Positions 12,901 through 25,071 of a DNA stretch of 64,000 nt are shown here, one piece after another. Position numbers and translations under genes: made by a program. Positions within the stretch are counted from its first letter, which is position 1. The number at the start of each line of letters is the position of its first letter. Below the pieces are notes generated by a model. It worked only from the letters and a program-made list of their open reading frames with translations. It was not told where the DNA came from and did no database searches. Source of the stretch: Porites lobata (Eukaryota > Cnidaria > Anthozoa > Scleractinia > Poritidae); the NCBI GenBank assembly GCA_942486035.1, contig CALNXK010000022.1, forward strand, positions 711,001 through 775,000. The letters are read 5' to 3'.

Positions 12901-15900
12901 TTCCTGTGTCTTAAAAGCGAAGGCGTTAAAATCTGATGAAACTGCTTTGGGGACTGGGTCTAGTTTGGAATAACCGTTAATTTTCTAAAACAGTAAGAGG
13001 CCAAGCACACTTTTGTAGTCGCTTGCATTACACATTGTCCTAAACCAGTCTGGTTTAATAACTCACAACAAAAAGTTTTGCCATTTTTGTGACTTTTTAT
13101 TGTTTTCTGGCCGTGTGGAGTTCACGTGGCAATTTTTGCATACAGAAACCATACATGTATGTATCTGGCAAAGTCTCATCTTTCTAGTGCTTCAGTGCTC
13201 AGAGATAGACCACCCCCCATCACTTTTTCACTGAATCATTGGTTGCCCATGCCTTAATTTATCTGAGGTATGAATGTGCGTCTGGTAAATAATTAATCAA
13301 TTTATTTATTTAGTAAGTCATTTAAGATGCGGAAGAAACATATTCGTTTAATAAAAATGCACTCAGTAAATGAAAACTAAAAACCGTAGAATGCGTACAA
13401 GCGTATTTTTACCTGTGTGTGCCATCCAGGCCTCAGCATGTTAGAACTAGCGCCATATTCCTCGAATTTAGGACCTAAGTTCTCCTTAAAAAGTGGAGCA
13501 CCGTATTTTGCGCTCTTGGTGCAGTCTGCATCACTGGGTTCGTAAGATTGAAATTTACGTGATGGATCCAGAATTGGTATCATTTCAATTGGGCAAGTAG
13601 GCGTGGTGGCATTTTCTTTAGTGAAGTAGAACATTGGAAGAGTCTTGGGCTCTATCAGACTCATCACCTTCAACAAAACAAGCAAATTCTAGCAATCAAC
13701 TGTGTTTTCCTGCCACTCTTTCTAATTCTATCATGATAAATAGTAGCTCGCATCTGGATTTCTAAGACCATCCTTTAAACAATACATTAGATGTACATGT
13801 ATCTACATCTTAAGAAAGTAGGAAGCTTTTGCAAATCCAGGATCTGGATATTAGTCTGCCAAGAATTGTTTTTTCCTGAAACCGATTCGAACAAGAAACA
13901 TGAGTGAGCATGGATTGCTTGTGTGGTTACACACATCTCCAACACGTCCATTTCCGTTCGCGTTATAAATATTAAAGCACATGACTACCCTTATCCTTAC
14001 AATACCCTGGTTTTTTGTTAGATTAACACCTTATTAGTACCTTTCTTGAATCAGCAAGCCACAGCTGCAAGGCTTCCCAGCGTTTTGGACAATATGTCTT
14101 TGCCCCTTCAATATCCCTACATTTTTTATAAGCTTCTTCGTCAGACTCGTTTTGGGGGAATGGTTGAGTGTTATAGTACATTTCTGATGAATTAAGTTTC
14201 TGTTTGAACTGTATCACAGCTTCAGTATCATTGTCTGGTACCCCAGTCACTTCTTTAGCAGCAGCAACGATCTTAAGAAAAGAAACAATAGGAGAGCGTC
14301 ACAAATGCCTAAGGTAACTTCTGCTTTAAGGCTACAGAGAATAGAATAATATGAATTGTAAAAAGAGTTCCTGGGTAGGTCAGTCCTGAAAGTGAAAAAG
14401 GGAAATTACGAATAATAATAATAATGATAATAATAATAACAATAGGGGGATATTTCAGGGGGATAGTCTTTATCATTGCTTTTTGTGTTGTACATGGATC
14501 AACCATCTTTTGTTTATAGATGACCTTAAACTTTTTGGGAAATCCTACGAACAGATTGACTCCCTTGTGCAGACAGTTGATACATTTACCATGGACATAG
14601 TTCATGTTCAAGTTCATTTATTCACACTTATTCAATCACAATACAACAATAAGGAAAAAAAAGGAAGAAGTAAAAAACAGAGCTGACTATACATTGAATT
14701 AAACATAAAATAGGAAAAGAGTGTGTAGCAGCTAAAGTATCCAAGCTTTCGAGTTGGCTACTACCACAGAGCAGTTACAATTGGGTGGAGGTTATACAGT
14801 ACTAAAAAAAACTATTTAAATTAAATAATTAAATAAATAGAACTAAGTAACAGGTGAGAGTTGTTCAAGATGCCTGACTGTCAAGTAGAAAGAGTTTATA
14901 TTCTTTTTTAAAACTGTTCAAGGGGAGATACTTAATTTTCGTAGGTGTAGCTTCCCAGGTCTGTGATGCCACTACACTAAACCTTGCTAGGCCATAATTA
15001 GTATAGGTAATAGCATGATTTGTAGTGATATTTGGTATAAATACCATGAGTACTAGTGATATTTCAAAATTGTTATACGTAATTTCACGAGCCGTTAGGC
15101 GAGTAAAATTTGAGTCAATTTTGAAATATCACGAGTGGTATTTATGCCAAAAATCACGTACAAATCATGCTATTATTTGTTTATACTACTGACCAAAAAA
15201 GGTTTGTAATTTTAACATGTAGGTATTTCAAATTACCGTATTTATTCGAATAAGCGCCCAACCTCGAATTAGCGCCCACCTCGAATAAGCGCCCATCCTA
15301 AAGGCAGAAAAAGGTAATAAGCGCCCACCCTCGAATAAGCGCCCACCCCACCACACCTTCCTCCCACTCCCACTCAAACTCAAATTAGCGACCACCCCTA
15401 AAATTGAATAAATACTAATAAGAGACTTCCTCGAAGACGGAGTTTTCTTCAAAGTATTTTACAGGAACCTTGCTTTGTTACATCTTCGCGTTCTGTTATT
15501 ACCATTTATTGTTTTGTTGGAAAATACACATACTACACTTGCTGAAAATGTTGAAAATTTAATAAGCGCCCAGCCTCGAATAAGCGCCCACCTCGAATAA
15601 GCGCCCACTCTCAAGGTCCAAAAATTTAATAAGCGCCCAGGGCGGTTAATCGAATAAATACGGTAAGCTGAAATACCACTGCTCTAAGCCAATCAAATTG
15701 CAGTAATTTCTCATGTAGTAGTATAAGTTCTGGAAAACGGTCTGCACAGGTTTTGATTAGTGGCATACCTAGTATTATAATTATGGACAGCTGAAGCCGG
15801 TTGAACTAAGTCATAGAGGGCAGGAGGTGTATCCTTTTTTTGATATTGAATTTTATGCACAAGAGCGCCAATTTTTAATTTAAAGATATTCTCCAACTTT

Positions 15901-18900
15901 AAGATTTCTAATGGTGTAAAGTACGGTGTGGGACTTTCTCTTTTATTTGCAAAGAAGATGCAGCGAATACAGTTATTTTGACTTACTTTGATTTTATTTA
16001 ACTTAGTTTGGTATGCGGTACCCCAGCTCATTAATCCATACGTTAGATAAGAATATATGAGAGTATAATACAGTTGTTTGAGTGTACTTATAGGCACATA
16101 ATATCTAAGCTTAAATAAAATTCCAATGTTTTTTGTTATTTTGTTGTTAATGTGCTGGAGCTGAGCATCCCATTTTAGATGTTCATCAATAAAGACACCC
16201 ATATATTTAATCTGGGACTTTTGCTCTATATTACAAGCTCTTATTCTGATAACATATTCTCATAGGGATGGAATTGGGATAAAGAAGTGGGGGGTACTTG
16301 TACTAAAGCGCGATAAAATTGTTTAAATGGAAGGAAGGAATTGTACTACCAGATGGGCAAGTTGTGAAGGAGATTGATGAAAGCGGGTATGATATGGGCA
16401 TGCAAACGTCTTCAAATTTGGTAATTAAATGGTAGCTGGCCGGGTATTGAAGAATTAGCCGGGGAAGTTTTAAAAGCCACCCAGAAACGGACATAAATTC
16501 GGAATGAATAATAGTATAAATTATATACTCGACTTATATTACTCCGTCGAACCGTCTGAAAATTCGTAATGAAAAGGTAAATACATATGCGAGACAAACT
16601 TTAAACTTTCCAAAATATGATTCATTTCATATATTTCAATTTAAACTTACCGTTGGGTAAAAAATGTTCAGCTGCTCTGTACCAAGGCTAGACACTTCCA
16701 AAGGTGTCAGGCTGTTGGTTGTGAAGTACGAGAGAATATTTAAATTGGCCTGCGATCCGTTCAGCCGTTCACCGGTAGGCAGTACTGGCTTGGTTGGCCA
16801 GGACTTGTTCTCTTTGCCATCGAACCAAACATGCTTCAGTGGGAGGTTAGCTAAACCGCTGGACACATTGCTGGGAACGCAGTGACGGAGGTGCTCTGTT
16901 TCAAGATATCTAAAACAATTTGATTGTGCAGTTTTAATTTGGCAAGGTAACCATTAAAGCGTCTTCTTTGAATCCCAGGCACGGTAATCCTTGTTATCAG
17001 GCTAGATGCTATATTCTTTTTAGACAGCAGCAAGGATCATTAACTCTGCGGAGTTAAGGCTAATCATTCATTTGGTAGGAATGGTTATTTTCTGAAACTA
17101 AACAGTGTGTTTCTCGTTCCTGTAGTTTTGCTGAAAGGGTCGGTTTTTGATGGATTCGAATACCATATGTGACGGATTAATGACGGTCTATAAAGTTAAT
17201 ATCCCAGAATTATAACTTTAGTCCATTACCTCAATAGTTTATTGATTGGCTCTCCAAGAAAGGTCACCAAGTATTCTTTTATTGTTTCACTGACGTTCTT
17301 TCCATGTTTATGTTTCCATTCATCGTCGATTTCCTTTTTTAGGCCGCTATAAAAGCCACTGTCCAACATGGGTTGGACAAACCACTCTTTTAAAACACCT
17401 GCAAGACATTTAAAAAAGTGATCCATTATATTATGATTACAGGAAAGTTGAAGCTAGTCGTTTTCAGTTCTCTTTTCAACGAAAATCCAAGAGACTGCAT
17501 GAATTTTCCTTGCAGATAATTCCGAATGTCATCGGCAACTTAGAAAACACATGCCCCATAATGTGTTCCAGGCGAGTCAGACTGATATAATATTGCTCTT
17601 ACAATATGCACAGTCTTAATGTTAGTGTTGATTCACCTTGGCAGTGTTAAAGCGAAATTATTTTTCGAAATAACTTTGGTATAAACACGAAATATATTTC
17701 GAAAATACGCAAAAAGACAATCCACCTTGCACTGCTCGGCACGCATCGCCGCAACAGGAGGGCATTTTGCATGCGCATGCGTCAATATGGGCTGTTGAAG
17801 TGCCATAGAGGCATTTTCTGTGAATTGTTTACGTTCAGTACCAGCATTTGCAGGCTGTTTTCTGGAGCTGAATGACGTGTATTGGGTGCTACGTTCCTCA
17901 GACGTGTTCTTTAAGGTGTCGTGGTATTTTTTTACAATGAAAGTGAGTTTATTGTAGCCTCGCCGTCGCCCTTGAGAGGACAGTCTTTCCTTTCGTAAAA
18001 CAGTACATCGAAGACAAGATGGCGGCTGAATGTTCTTACCACCTAACATTTCGCGCACATTTTTTGAGCAGGAGGAAAAGGTCAGTATGATAGTTTTTCG
18101 TCGAACAATTATCCTATAGATACTTAATTCTTCTCAATAGTATAACTCTAAAATCGAACTTAATCGTTTCGAGGAATACAGTGGTTTATTAAATGTCCAT
18201 TCTGCCGTGAAACTGTTTTTCACCCTTTCTCTGGCTTGTTTATCTCGAAATCTTGCCTTTCTCCCCAGGTTAAGTTAATGATTAATGAAACTAAGAATAT
18301 TTCCGCAAATGACTGGTGCTTTAATGAAGGCTGTGAAAAATCGCCTTCTGCAGAAATTTTAACTTTCTTATGCGGCACGTCTTCGTTGAGAAGTAAAATA
18401 CACGAAATTAACTTCAAGTATAAATTAATAATTCAATATAATAATGCCCGTAAGATTGTGTTTTGAAAAAAAGAAAATTCTATTATTTGGTTATACAAAG
18501 GAAAAAAAAATTACAGCAATCGGTTTGAATTCTGATATTTTCCACCTTATTTTGATAGTACACTGCTGTTTACATTTCATTATGCAAATAAATATAACAT
18601 TTCGGCGTTTTAAAGAAAATCTAGCTTAACTCCCAAACCCCAAAATAGCACGAAATGAAACGTTATCAATCACTTTGAAATAAATCAACGCATTTGTTTA
18701 AAAAACAATTGCATTTATTCCTGAATAATGCCATTTTGTGGATACTACATTTGTTGATATGCTAATTTGTGCAACATTTCATTCACAAAGGATGGTTACT
18801 GAGACCAGCTTCTCCTCTGTATTGAACCACATTCTTGTTTAGTACATCAGTTTCTGCTTGATAATTCTTCCATGATGTACAACTTACATAAGGGGTTCAT

Positions 18901-21900
18901 CTGGATACAGTAAAACGCTCTCAACAGAAACATTAAGAACAGACAAATTTATCCATCCATTTGTGTCATGTTTGTTGTCGCATCCCAGCTCATTTGGGTC
19001 CTTTAGCAGAAGTATTTATTTTTTTGAGGAAACAGCATTATATGCACCCTTTAACAAACTTCCTATCTTATGTTCAAACAGGCTTTGAAGGTGAACAACA
19101 TCGTCATTTAGATTTATATGGAGTGATGGCCATTCTCTGTTTTGACTGGATCACTACTGTCATCAAATACAGATTAATAACAAGAAATCGATTGTGGAGC
19201 ACAGGAGCTGTCACTCAAGAGTACTTTCAAAATAGTAGCTTAGGAAAAATCTTTGTATCTATAGAGTTAAAGAAAAATAAAAGTACTGTTCGTTTTTTCC
19301 GAGTATGCGTGCATTCGTTTTGTCTGCAACTGAGCTTAGAAATGCTCAAGTGATTATGTTCTACCTAATCACTTGTAATTGTCTCAAGCTCAGTCCATTC
19401 TTCATTTCCTATAGAATATTTTTTATAAATTTTTCCGCGAAAACTTTCAAAAAACTGTAAAAACCCCATAGATTTCACGTTTTTGTGGCATATATAAACG
19501 CTTGTCTTCGCGATCAGTTTAACATGAGACATCGCGCTAATAAATAAACCTTGCGTGGTAATTTTTTTTTTCGCTTTTTGCCCTAAAGCAGCTGAACATT
19601 GCTACGATGCATTTCCTCCCTGATGTGTAAAACCACGAGTTTGGAAATCAAACCATGGAAATGCATTGCTTTGCCAGTGAAAATCAGACTTATACAGGAA
19701 CATGACTTTTTGGCGTTGAGTCTTGAAAGTCTTTAAAAGGCCAAGGAAACCTACTGCTGAAAAATCTACAAGTGAAAACCCGCGTAGAAAACGTCTGATT
19801 TTTGTGATGGAGAATATTTTTTGAAGGAAAGTGCGGTATTCAAAGCACCAACGAAATGGCTTTTAAAAGGACTGTAACTTTACGCGCGAGTTTTCGATTT
19901 CCCGCCATCAGATTTGATGAGCCCACGCTATTGTCATTCAGCGGATTCACGCATGCGCATGCAAAATGCCCTCCTGTTCATCGCCGCATATTTGCTCTTA
20001 GTATATACTAAAACAGTACTCAGTCAGTGAATATCCTGCACTATTCACTGATTCACCTCCAGTTCCTCCGAGCGAGCAACGCCAAACTCGGGTAAGTTGC
20101 GAGCAAAATGCCTTCCCGGGTTTGCTGCCGTAAACAAACAAAGAAATTTCACAACTAATCAAGCAAGCTGTTTCCGAAATACACGAAGAAGGTGACGAAG
20201 TTCAGATTGGATGTTTTAACAGGTAAAGCTTTGTCTTTTTGACACGAATTTATCGATAAAACCGGTGAAAAAGTTTTTGTTTACAAATGCAAATTAAGTT
20301 TAAGTCTTGCTTGCTTTGTTTATTTGAGTTGTTCATAAAAAAGCTTAAAACTAAATTTAATAATCTTTTTTTATAGAATGATTTTAAATACAAAAAGAAT
20401 TCACAACTCCTTTTGAAGAAATTTCCCCGCAAGAGCTAAACAAATGCCTTCAAAAGTTTTAATTGTCGGCAAGAAAAAGCGACGGCCGCAGCCGCCCGGT
20501 CATTACGCGCCAAAATTGTAATGGTTGGCAACAGTATTTCAGTTAAAAATCGTCATTTTTGTGCTCAATTATCTCACTGTTTTAGTAGATACTAAGACAA
20601 TTATTCACCTCAGTGTCGGTGGCTAGTCGTGGATATTTACCTCACTGCTGCGCAGTTCGGTAAACATCCAGGACTAGCCACCTCCACTTCGGTGAATAAT
20701 TGTTATTTAGTAAAATCCAACTAGTGGTCTATTATCAATGCTGAATTCTGATTGGTTGAGCTACTACCAGGCTATATGTTATGAAAAGCGCCAGCGTTTT
20801 GGCGGCAAAAAAGGATTAAAGTCTCGCTTTAACTAGCTAAAGTTGTTTTGTCTCGATAATTTTGACCAACTAGTCGGATTTTATAGGAAAATTCGTTACC
20901 TGACTCGTGAATTCCACGTTAAATTGCCCGAGAAAACCGATATCGCGATGAGTGCGATATCGGTTTTTAAGTGCAATTTAACGTGGAATTCACGAGTCAG
21001 GTAATGGATTTTCCTTGAATCACATAATTGAATAAAAATCAGAAAAAAAAGAAAACAGCAGTAAAATTGTTTGTTTTTATCCTGAGTGCGCGCTCCAGAA
21101 AGCCATTTTAAAGTCAACTGTCAGAACTGTCATTGCTTTAGCGAATAGGAAGCAAGAGCTAGCAAGGTCAGTCACTCTAACACGTTTGAACCTTCGACAA
21201 CTTTTTTTGTACCTCGTGCTTGTTTTTACATTTGTTTTAAAACTTTTTTACGTGTAAACAAGCCTCACACTAATCGTAAGGATAAATAGAGGTATTTCAC
21301 TGAATTTAAAAGCCGTTTATCTATGACATCTTTTTTCAAATTGGTCATTTGCTCGAGAATGAAAGTGCTTTACACCTTTTGCCTCTTCGGCGGAAAAACT
21401 GAAAGAAATAAAGTGTCCAAGCGAAAGCACTGAAAGTTAAACGTCGCGATTAATATAAGGTAAGTACCTTGAAATGTTTTAGAAATGCTGTTCAAGTTCA
21501 GCACAGTTGTACTTTTCTAAGTACCACCATTCAGGACGATTGCAAGCGGCGTACTCTTTTTGGTGTTTTCAGGGGCCATGTCTTCTTTGAAGGTTTTTTT
21601 TTTCTTCTTCTGTATATGTGACAATCGACCCTGGCACTTCCTCCGTTGTCGCTTCTCCGTTTTGTTTTTGTTGAACTTTGGCTTGCCATTGTCTGGGCTG
21701 TATTCACATGATTTTTTTGTTTTGTCGTTATCGCGAGCGAAAGAGGTTTTTTATGCCTCTCCGGAGAATTTGTAGTTCAGTTCAAAACAAGGAAGAACCT
21801 CCGGCTCACTTTAAAAAAAGCTTTTTTTTTGTTTTTAACTGTTCAAAAGGTGACAATGGTTTTGAAAACATTTTCAAATGATATTGTAGGAAACCTCTTT

Positions 21901-23817
21901 TGCAGTTTTTGTGTTAGAATTTGACGATCATTGTTACGTAGATGCGAAACAATATCGCTTAGCCTCGTTTTCAACTCGCAGTTCCACATTTTACTCTATT
22001 ATGCGATTCTATTAAAAACAATTATTCCTCTCACCCACATGGCCTCTGAGTCAATAGCCCATTCCGCCTTCGGCCTCATGGGCTATTGACTCAGAGCCCA
22101 TTCGGGCTCGAGGAATGATTGTTAAATATCGCCCAAAGATGAAAGACCTTTTTGACCATATTCCGATAGCAAATGTCCCAAAGAATGTTTTTACAAAACT
22201 CTACACCAACTCGTTCAGAGGCACTAGAATGCTCGATTCGTCTGTGTACGGCTGTATTCAGCCTGGGCATTAGATTTAAACCTGTTGCAGGCGTTCAGAT
22301 AGTAGAGCGCGGCGGTCAGATCACTGGGGCCGAGTCCGAGCGCCTGGAAGTGGCTAATTAGATTTAAGCGTCCACATCACTCACTCGACACTCACTGCAC
22401 AATCGATCTTTCTCCCTCGCCCGGAAGAGTCTGGAAGAATCAAGAATCAGTCGAAAGAGCCACTGGCATAGACCTTGACTTTTAGTGTCGATTTTAAAAA
22501 AAGCGAAAAACTAAAAATGGCCTTACCTCTTAAAAATACACCCTAGTACAGTGCGGTAACCTGAACTGAAGTATCAGAAGTATTTCCTTTTCACGTACGT
22601 GGATGTGATTATTTGTAGTAAATATATATACATATATGCAACGTGTAAAATTGTACTGCTGCATGGCTTTAAATAAAAGTTTTCAAATCTGAATTAACAT
22701 AACGTAGTTTTTCTATTTAGCTGTATATTTAGTTTTTCAGTTTAATTCTGCCGGAAAGATAATTACGGGACAAAGCTTTAAAAAGTCAAAATAGCATTAC
22801 AACCTACTTTTTTTCTACCAAGTAGAAGAACATTCAAAGTGTATAGTTCTAAGGGCATGTCAGTACACTTATCGATAACCAAGACGACTCACCTGTCTCA
22901 TTGTCAAGATGAATTTTCAAGTATTTCTTCCTAATCGCATCAAGGCCTGCTTTACATGCTTCCTTACTTCGAACCATTCCTGCGCGAATACCCATCTTCA
23001 TGTTCATGATATACTGTAAAAAACTTTGCTGGTGGGTTTCCAGTTTTCTTTTAATGTCTCTTACATCACGTACGCTATGTGGCTTGTGATGTTGTCCAAT
23101 TCCATTGTAAACAGCGTTTCCGCGATCGCAGATTTCCTGCATGCAGTACAAATTTGGCCCCATCATCCAGTCCCCTGAGTAGTAGTTTGCACCGTAAGGT
23201 TTGCCGAACATATGCTGAAGATAGTGCTTCACTTGTGCCAACGCCTTCTTCTCCCGGGGCTTCAACATGAATGTGTTGATTCGTTTGTTGTTTATCTCTT
23301 TCAGCAACGCCAGAGCGGTGTCCGTGCGGTTTTTGATCACAGATGGCGTTGGATCGTAGGCAACGTATTCCTTTTTTACATGATCGGTTGTGACATCTGG
23401 GTCATAAAAAACATCATAAGGATGAAGTTTGTAGTAGGTTGATTTAACGCGATCGAGAAAATCGGCAAGGCCGGCTTTTCGAGCTTCTTTTGAAAAACCA
23501 CACCTGCTAGAGGGTGCCATTGTCGTTAAAGCCTTTGTGATGGCAGTTGGGGTAGAACGCACCTGTCCTTCTTGATTTGAAGAAGAAGAAGGAGATGCAC
23601 ATTCCTTACCAACTTGCTTTACAGAAGAGGAAGGAGATGCATATTCCTTATCAACTTTCTTTTCAGACGCTGCAACCGCCATCAACACGATGCCAACGAT
23701 CATGAATATGAAAGCAATAGTTAGCAAGGAAATTGTGACAACTCTTTCTTTGGAAAGTTTACTTTTACCAAACTTGATTTCGGAAATCATAAATTCCGAG
23801 CTTTTAGCGGACTCCAT
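9776..23817 (-). CDS. Gene A: membrane-anchored DUF885-family protein, predicted pseudoenzyme (9 exons, 803 aa)
   Basis: Coding exons, in transcript order, are 22893-23817, 17230-17398, 16651-16909, 14041-14271, 13413-13667, 12409-12591, 11128-11244, 10446-10577 and 9776-9916. The junctions are GT-AG, the phases run 1-2-0-0-0-0-0-0, and the exons sum to 2412 nt including the stop. The protein has a short basic cytoplasmic tail, a transmembrane helix at about residues 31-53, a low-complexity Ser/Pro stalk with Cys, and then a DUF885-type ectodomain. DUF885 landmarks visible are RIDPGLHYFGM (exon 7), AYMIGQL and FSLRDFHYQ (exon 8) and AQGSSPLAYL (exon 9). The family's metal-site motifs are altered: NMLRPGWH (residues about 604-611) replaces HEARPGHH, and TKGWNAYAE replaces TEGWALYAE (K at about 643). 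The frame is nevertheless fully open, so a non-catalytic role (binding, decoy) is inferred. The start is the second of two adjacent ATGs, chosen for its A at -3 and G at +4; the first, at 23820, would add one Met. Gene B is the paralogue. Confidence 0.87.
10225..10325. mobile_element. Hairpin MITE in gene A intron 8 with 9-bp target duplication
   Basis: The element is a nearly complete palindrome, TAGTCTC...GAGACTA. Perfect GTGACATGG copies flank it at 10216-10224 and 10326-10334. A 9-bp duplication suggests Mutator-type mobilisation. Confidence 0.75.
10446..10577 (-). CDS. Gene A exon 8
   Basis: This exon of 44 codons begins VTRYQSAPGRTPAYMIGQL and ends KFSLRDFHYQ at CAG|GTAAAT. These are C-terminal DUF885 landmarks known from bacterial members. 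Confidence 0.87.
11128..11244 (-). CDS. Gene A exon 7
   Basis: This exon of 39 codons begins VVRALRIDPGLHYFGM, a DUF885 landmark. The donor is inferred by homology to gene B as GAG|GTGCGA, which is a weak donor. Read-through would continue in frame for about 23 codons to a stop. Confidence 0.8.
12409..12591 (-). CDS. Gene A exon 6 (degenerate second motif)
   Basis: This exon of 61 codons begins MQGNIEHFQDSCGGVIGWLD and contains TAFTKGWNAYAE. The family Glu of EGWALYAE is Lys. It ends KYGMLKWE at GAG|GTATAA. Confidence 0.87.
12684..13269. mobile_element. MITE in gene A intron 5
   Basis: The terminal inverted repeats pair AGGTAAATTAAGGCATGGGC with GCCCATGCCTTAATTTATCT. Further inverted blocks (GTGGTCTA / TAGACCAC) lie inside. 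Confidence 0.6.
13413..13667 (-). CDS. Gene A exon 5 (degenerate first metal-site motif)
   Basis: This exon of 85 codons has the same length as gene B exon 5. It ends NMLRPGWHTQ at CAG|GTAAAA, where gene B has HEARPGHHTQ. The His-Glu pair and one of the two following His are therefore replaced, while the flanking RPG and HTQ are kept. Confidence 0.87.
14041..14271 (-). CDS. Gene A exon 4
   Basis: This is a phase 0-0 exon of 77 codons starting IVAAAKEVTG and ending ADSRK at AAG|GTACTA. It carries two Cys (KKCRD, TYCPKRW) conserved in gene B, consistent with an extracellular disulfide. Confidence 0.87.
14485..14600 (+). pseudogene. LINE reverse-transcriptase fragment (plus strand)
   Basis: The reading FIDDLKLFGKSYEQIDSLVQ is the catalytic-box region of a LINE RT of a different type from that at 15.7 kb. 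It is truncated on both sides. Confidence 0.6.
14600..16202 (-). pseudogene. 3' part of a LINE in gene A intron 3, split by an insertion
   Basis: 15726-16202 encodes an RT C-terminal region (GVFIDEHLKWDAQLQHINNK...) and 14865-15005 the last about 45 codons (NYGLARFSVVASQTWEAT). The two parts are interrupted by about 715 bp flanked by a 7-bp TAGTATA duplication (14999-15005 and 15719-15725). An AT-rich 3' tail follows to about 14600. The sequence lies wholly within a host intron. Confidence 0.7.
15006..15718. mobile_element. Insertion in the LINE, containing an inner MITE
   Basis: The insert is flanked by TAGTATA duplications. Inside it, 15234-15665 is a MITE with ends TACCGTATTTATTCGAAT and ATTCGATTAA-type complement, filled with AATAAGCGCCCA phrases. 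Confidence 0.6.
16651..16909 (-). CDS. Gene A exon 3
   Basis: The exon is 259 bp, as in gene B. It starts ...ttttAG|ATATCTTG, encodes YLETEHLRHCVPSNVSSGLA and ends FYPT at ACG|GTAAGT. A conserved Cys and an NVS glycosylation sequon are present. Confidence 0.86.
17230..17398 (-). CDS. Gene A exon 2
   Basis: The exon is 169 bp, exactly the length of gene B exon 2. The acceptor ...tgcAG joins in phase 1 to give G-VLKEWFVQP, and the donor is TTGAG|GTAATG. It encodes GEPINKLLR at its end. Confidence 0.85.
20597..20703. repeat. Hairpin MITE
   Basis: The arms ACAATTATTCACC and GGTGAATAATTGT enclose paired GGTGGCTAGTC / GACTAGCCACC blocks. Confidence 0.65.
20886..21014. repeat. Near-perfect 129-bp palindrome
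   Basis: About 58-bp arms (GGAAAATTC...CGATATCGC and complement) flank a short spacer. There are very few mismatches. Confidence 0.8.
22017..22122. repeat. Hairpin MITE
   Basis: The outer arms AACAATTATTCCTC / GAGGAATGATTGTT and inner arms CTGAGTCAATAGCCCA / TGGGCTATTGACTCAG form a two-stage hairpin. Confidence 0.7.
22893..23817 (-). CDS. Gene A exon 1 (cytoplasmic tail, TM, stalk, N-terminal ectodomain)
   Basis: This exon encodes 308 codons plus one base and ends ACAG|GTGAGT. The TM segment is a run of Leu/Ile/Val after the basic KSKLSKER. The stalk contains an imperfect doubled peptide ending EYASPSSS/ECASPSSS. Conserved ectodomain landmarks are NYYSGDWMMGPN, CMQEIC and NETG. The tail motif SSEFMISE is shared with the gene B first exons. 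Confidence 0.88.
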
Positions 23818-24299
23818 CATGATATATAGATGTATATAAGTATATGCGTTCTTTCCAGAAACAACACAATCGCTCTGGCAGTTGCTGTCTGTGTTTAACT
23901 TGCCAGTGGAGTAAAATGCTGCTTGAGTGTCTGGGTTATAACTAGGATGACATATATTAGCCAATCAGACTTTGTAACTAAAACTAAACTGGAGAAAAAA
24001 ATATTTTTTGAGCCAACCAGTGTTTATTTCCTGGGATTCCACTAATTTTATCTTCGCAATATTCAAATTTCACTTGAAATATCGAAGAAGGCTATTTTTC
24101 ATGAATTGACCAAATAAGGTAAAACTTCGCCATTTCTACAGGAAATGCACGGAGACGGAAAAGAAAAGAAATAATACTTTCTCGGATTCTTGGGTAAGAG
24201 TGTGAAGAAAACTATAAGAGTTCCAAGAACTGTTGACAATTGCTGCATTTTACAGCATCCCGTGTTCGATGCAAGTTGAGAAACAGCCTAGACTGCAAA

Positions 24300-24423
24300 A
24301 CAGTCGGTTTTTTTCTCAAAATCAGTAAAGAAATCGGTAAAGCGTGGCGTAAGAGTCTTACGCGCGCGCGCGCGAGCCTCACACGCCCGTAGGGCGTGTG
24401 AGGCGAGAGAAAAAAAACCGACT
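24300..24423. repeat. Hairpin element with a GC dinucleotide run
   Basis: The outer arms are ACAGTCGGTTTTTTT and complement, the inner arms CCTCACACGCCC / GGGCGTGTGAGG, with a (CG)n stretch at 24361-24372. Confidence 0.65.
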
Positions 24424-24631
24424 GTCCGTTTTCCATACAATGAGTTCGTTCCGACCAGGGGGTTCAAAAATGTCGTCGAGCTGTCAAAAATCTGTTCGCA
24501 ACTCCGCCCTCTTTGTGAATTTGATAGACTCGCGTGTTATTATTGACGCTGTAATCCAGTAATTCTAAAGCAGCTTTTAGCGTTGCTTTCATGTGAAATG
24601 TAGTGTATATAGTGAAATGTAGTATATATAT

Positions 24632-25050
24632 ACCTGCCAACTCTCACGCCTTAGGCGTGAGTCTCACGCCTGCGGGTTGAAAACTTCGATCTCACGCCCG
24701 CTCACGCCTGCGGACCAATTTCTCACGCCTGATTGAAAAATGTGAGTTGTTGTCGTCTTGTCGGACACAATTTCCAAAAATATGTTAACTCAGACCCATG
24801 TAACGAACGAAAACCATGTGTAAAATGAATAAATGACAATACCTTCCTCGCGATCTCTGATTTTGTGGATAGGTGTTTTCTCGATAACTTCGCCTTCGGC
24901 AGCCTTCGGACGTCTTCGGCAGACTTCGGACGTCTTCGGAAGACTTCGGACTTCTTCGGGAATCTTCGGAAATGATCGTGTCGTTTTCAAAAATCCCAGC
25001 ACTCCCAGGATAAAAATCTCACGCCTACATCTCAGAAAAAGTTGACAGGT
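24632..25050. mobile_element. 'CTCACGCC' repeat element with short inverted ends
   Basis: The ends ACCTGCCAACT and GTTGACAGGT are flanked by TATATATA on both sides. The interior has repeated CTCACGCCT and CTTCGGA phrases. It resembles a repeat I recall from coral genomes. Confidence 0.55.
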
Positions 25051-25071
25051 ATATATATATAGTGCAGGATC

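Larger units (their letters stand above)
17399..22892 (-). other. Gene A intron 1
   Basis: No exon of the family and no other credible gene is seen in these 5.5 kb. It holds a pair of inverted 40-bp blocks (17745-17800 and 19943-19990, both including GGAGGGCATTTTGCATGCGC or its complement) and three hairpin elements listed separately. Confidence 0.6.

Noticed and set aside
17633..18058. 141-codon open frame on the minus strand inside gene A intron 1
   Set aside because: Low-complexity, no family resemblance, overlaps an inverted-repeat block shared with 19.95 kb.
18961..19353. 130-codon open frame on the plus strand
   Set aside because: Begins at TTG rather than ATG and resembles no protein family; no splice structure supports it.
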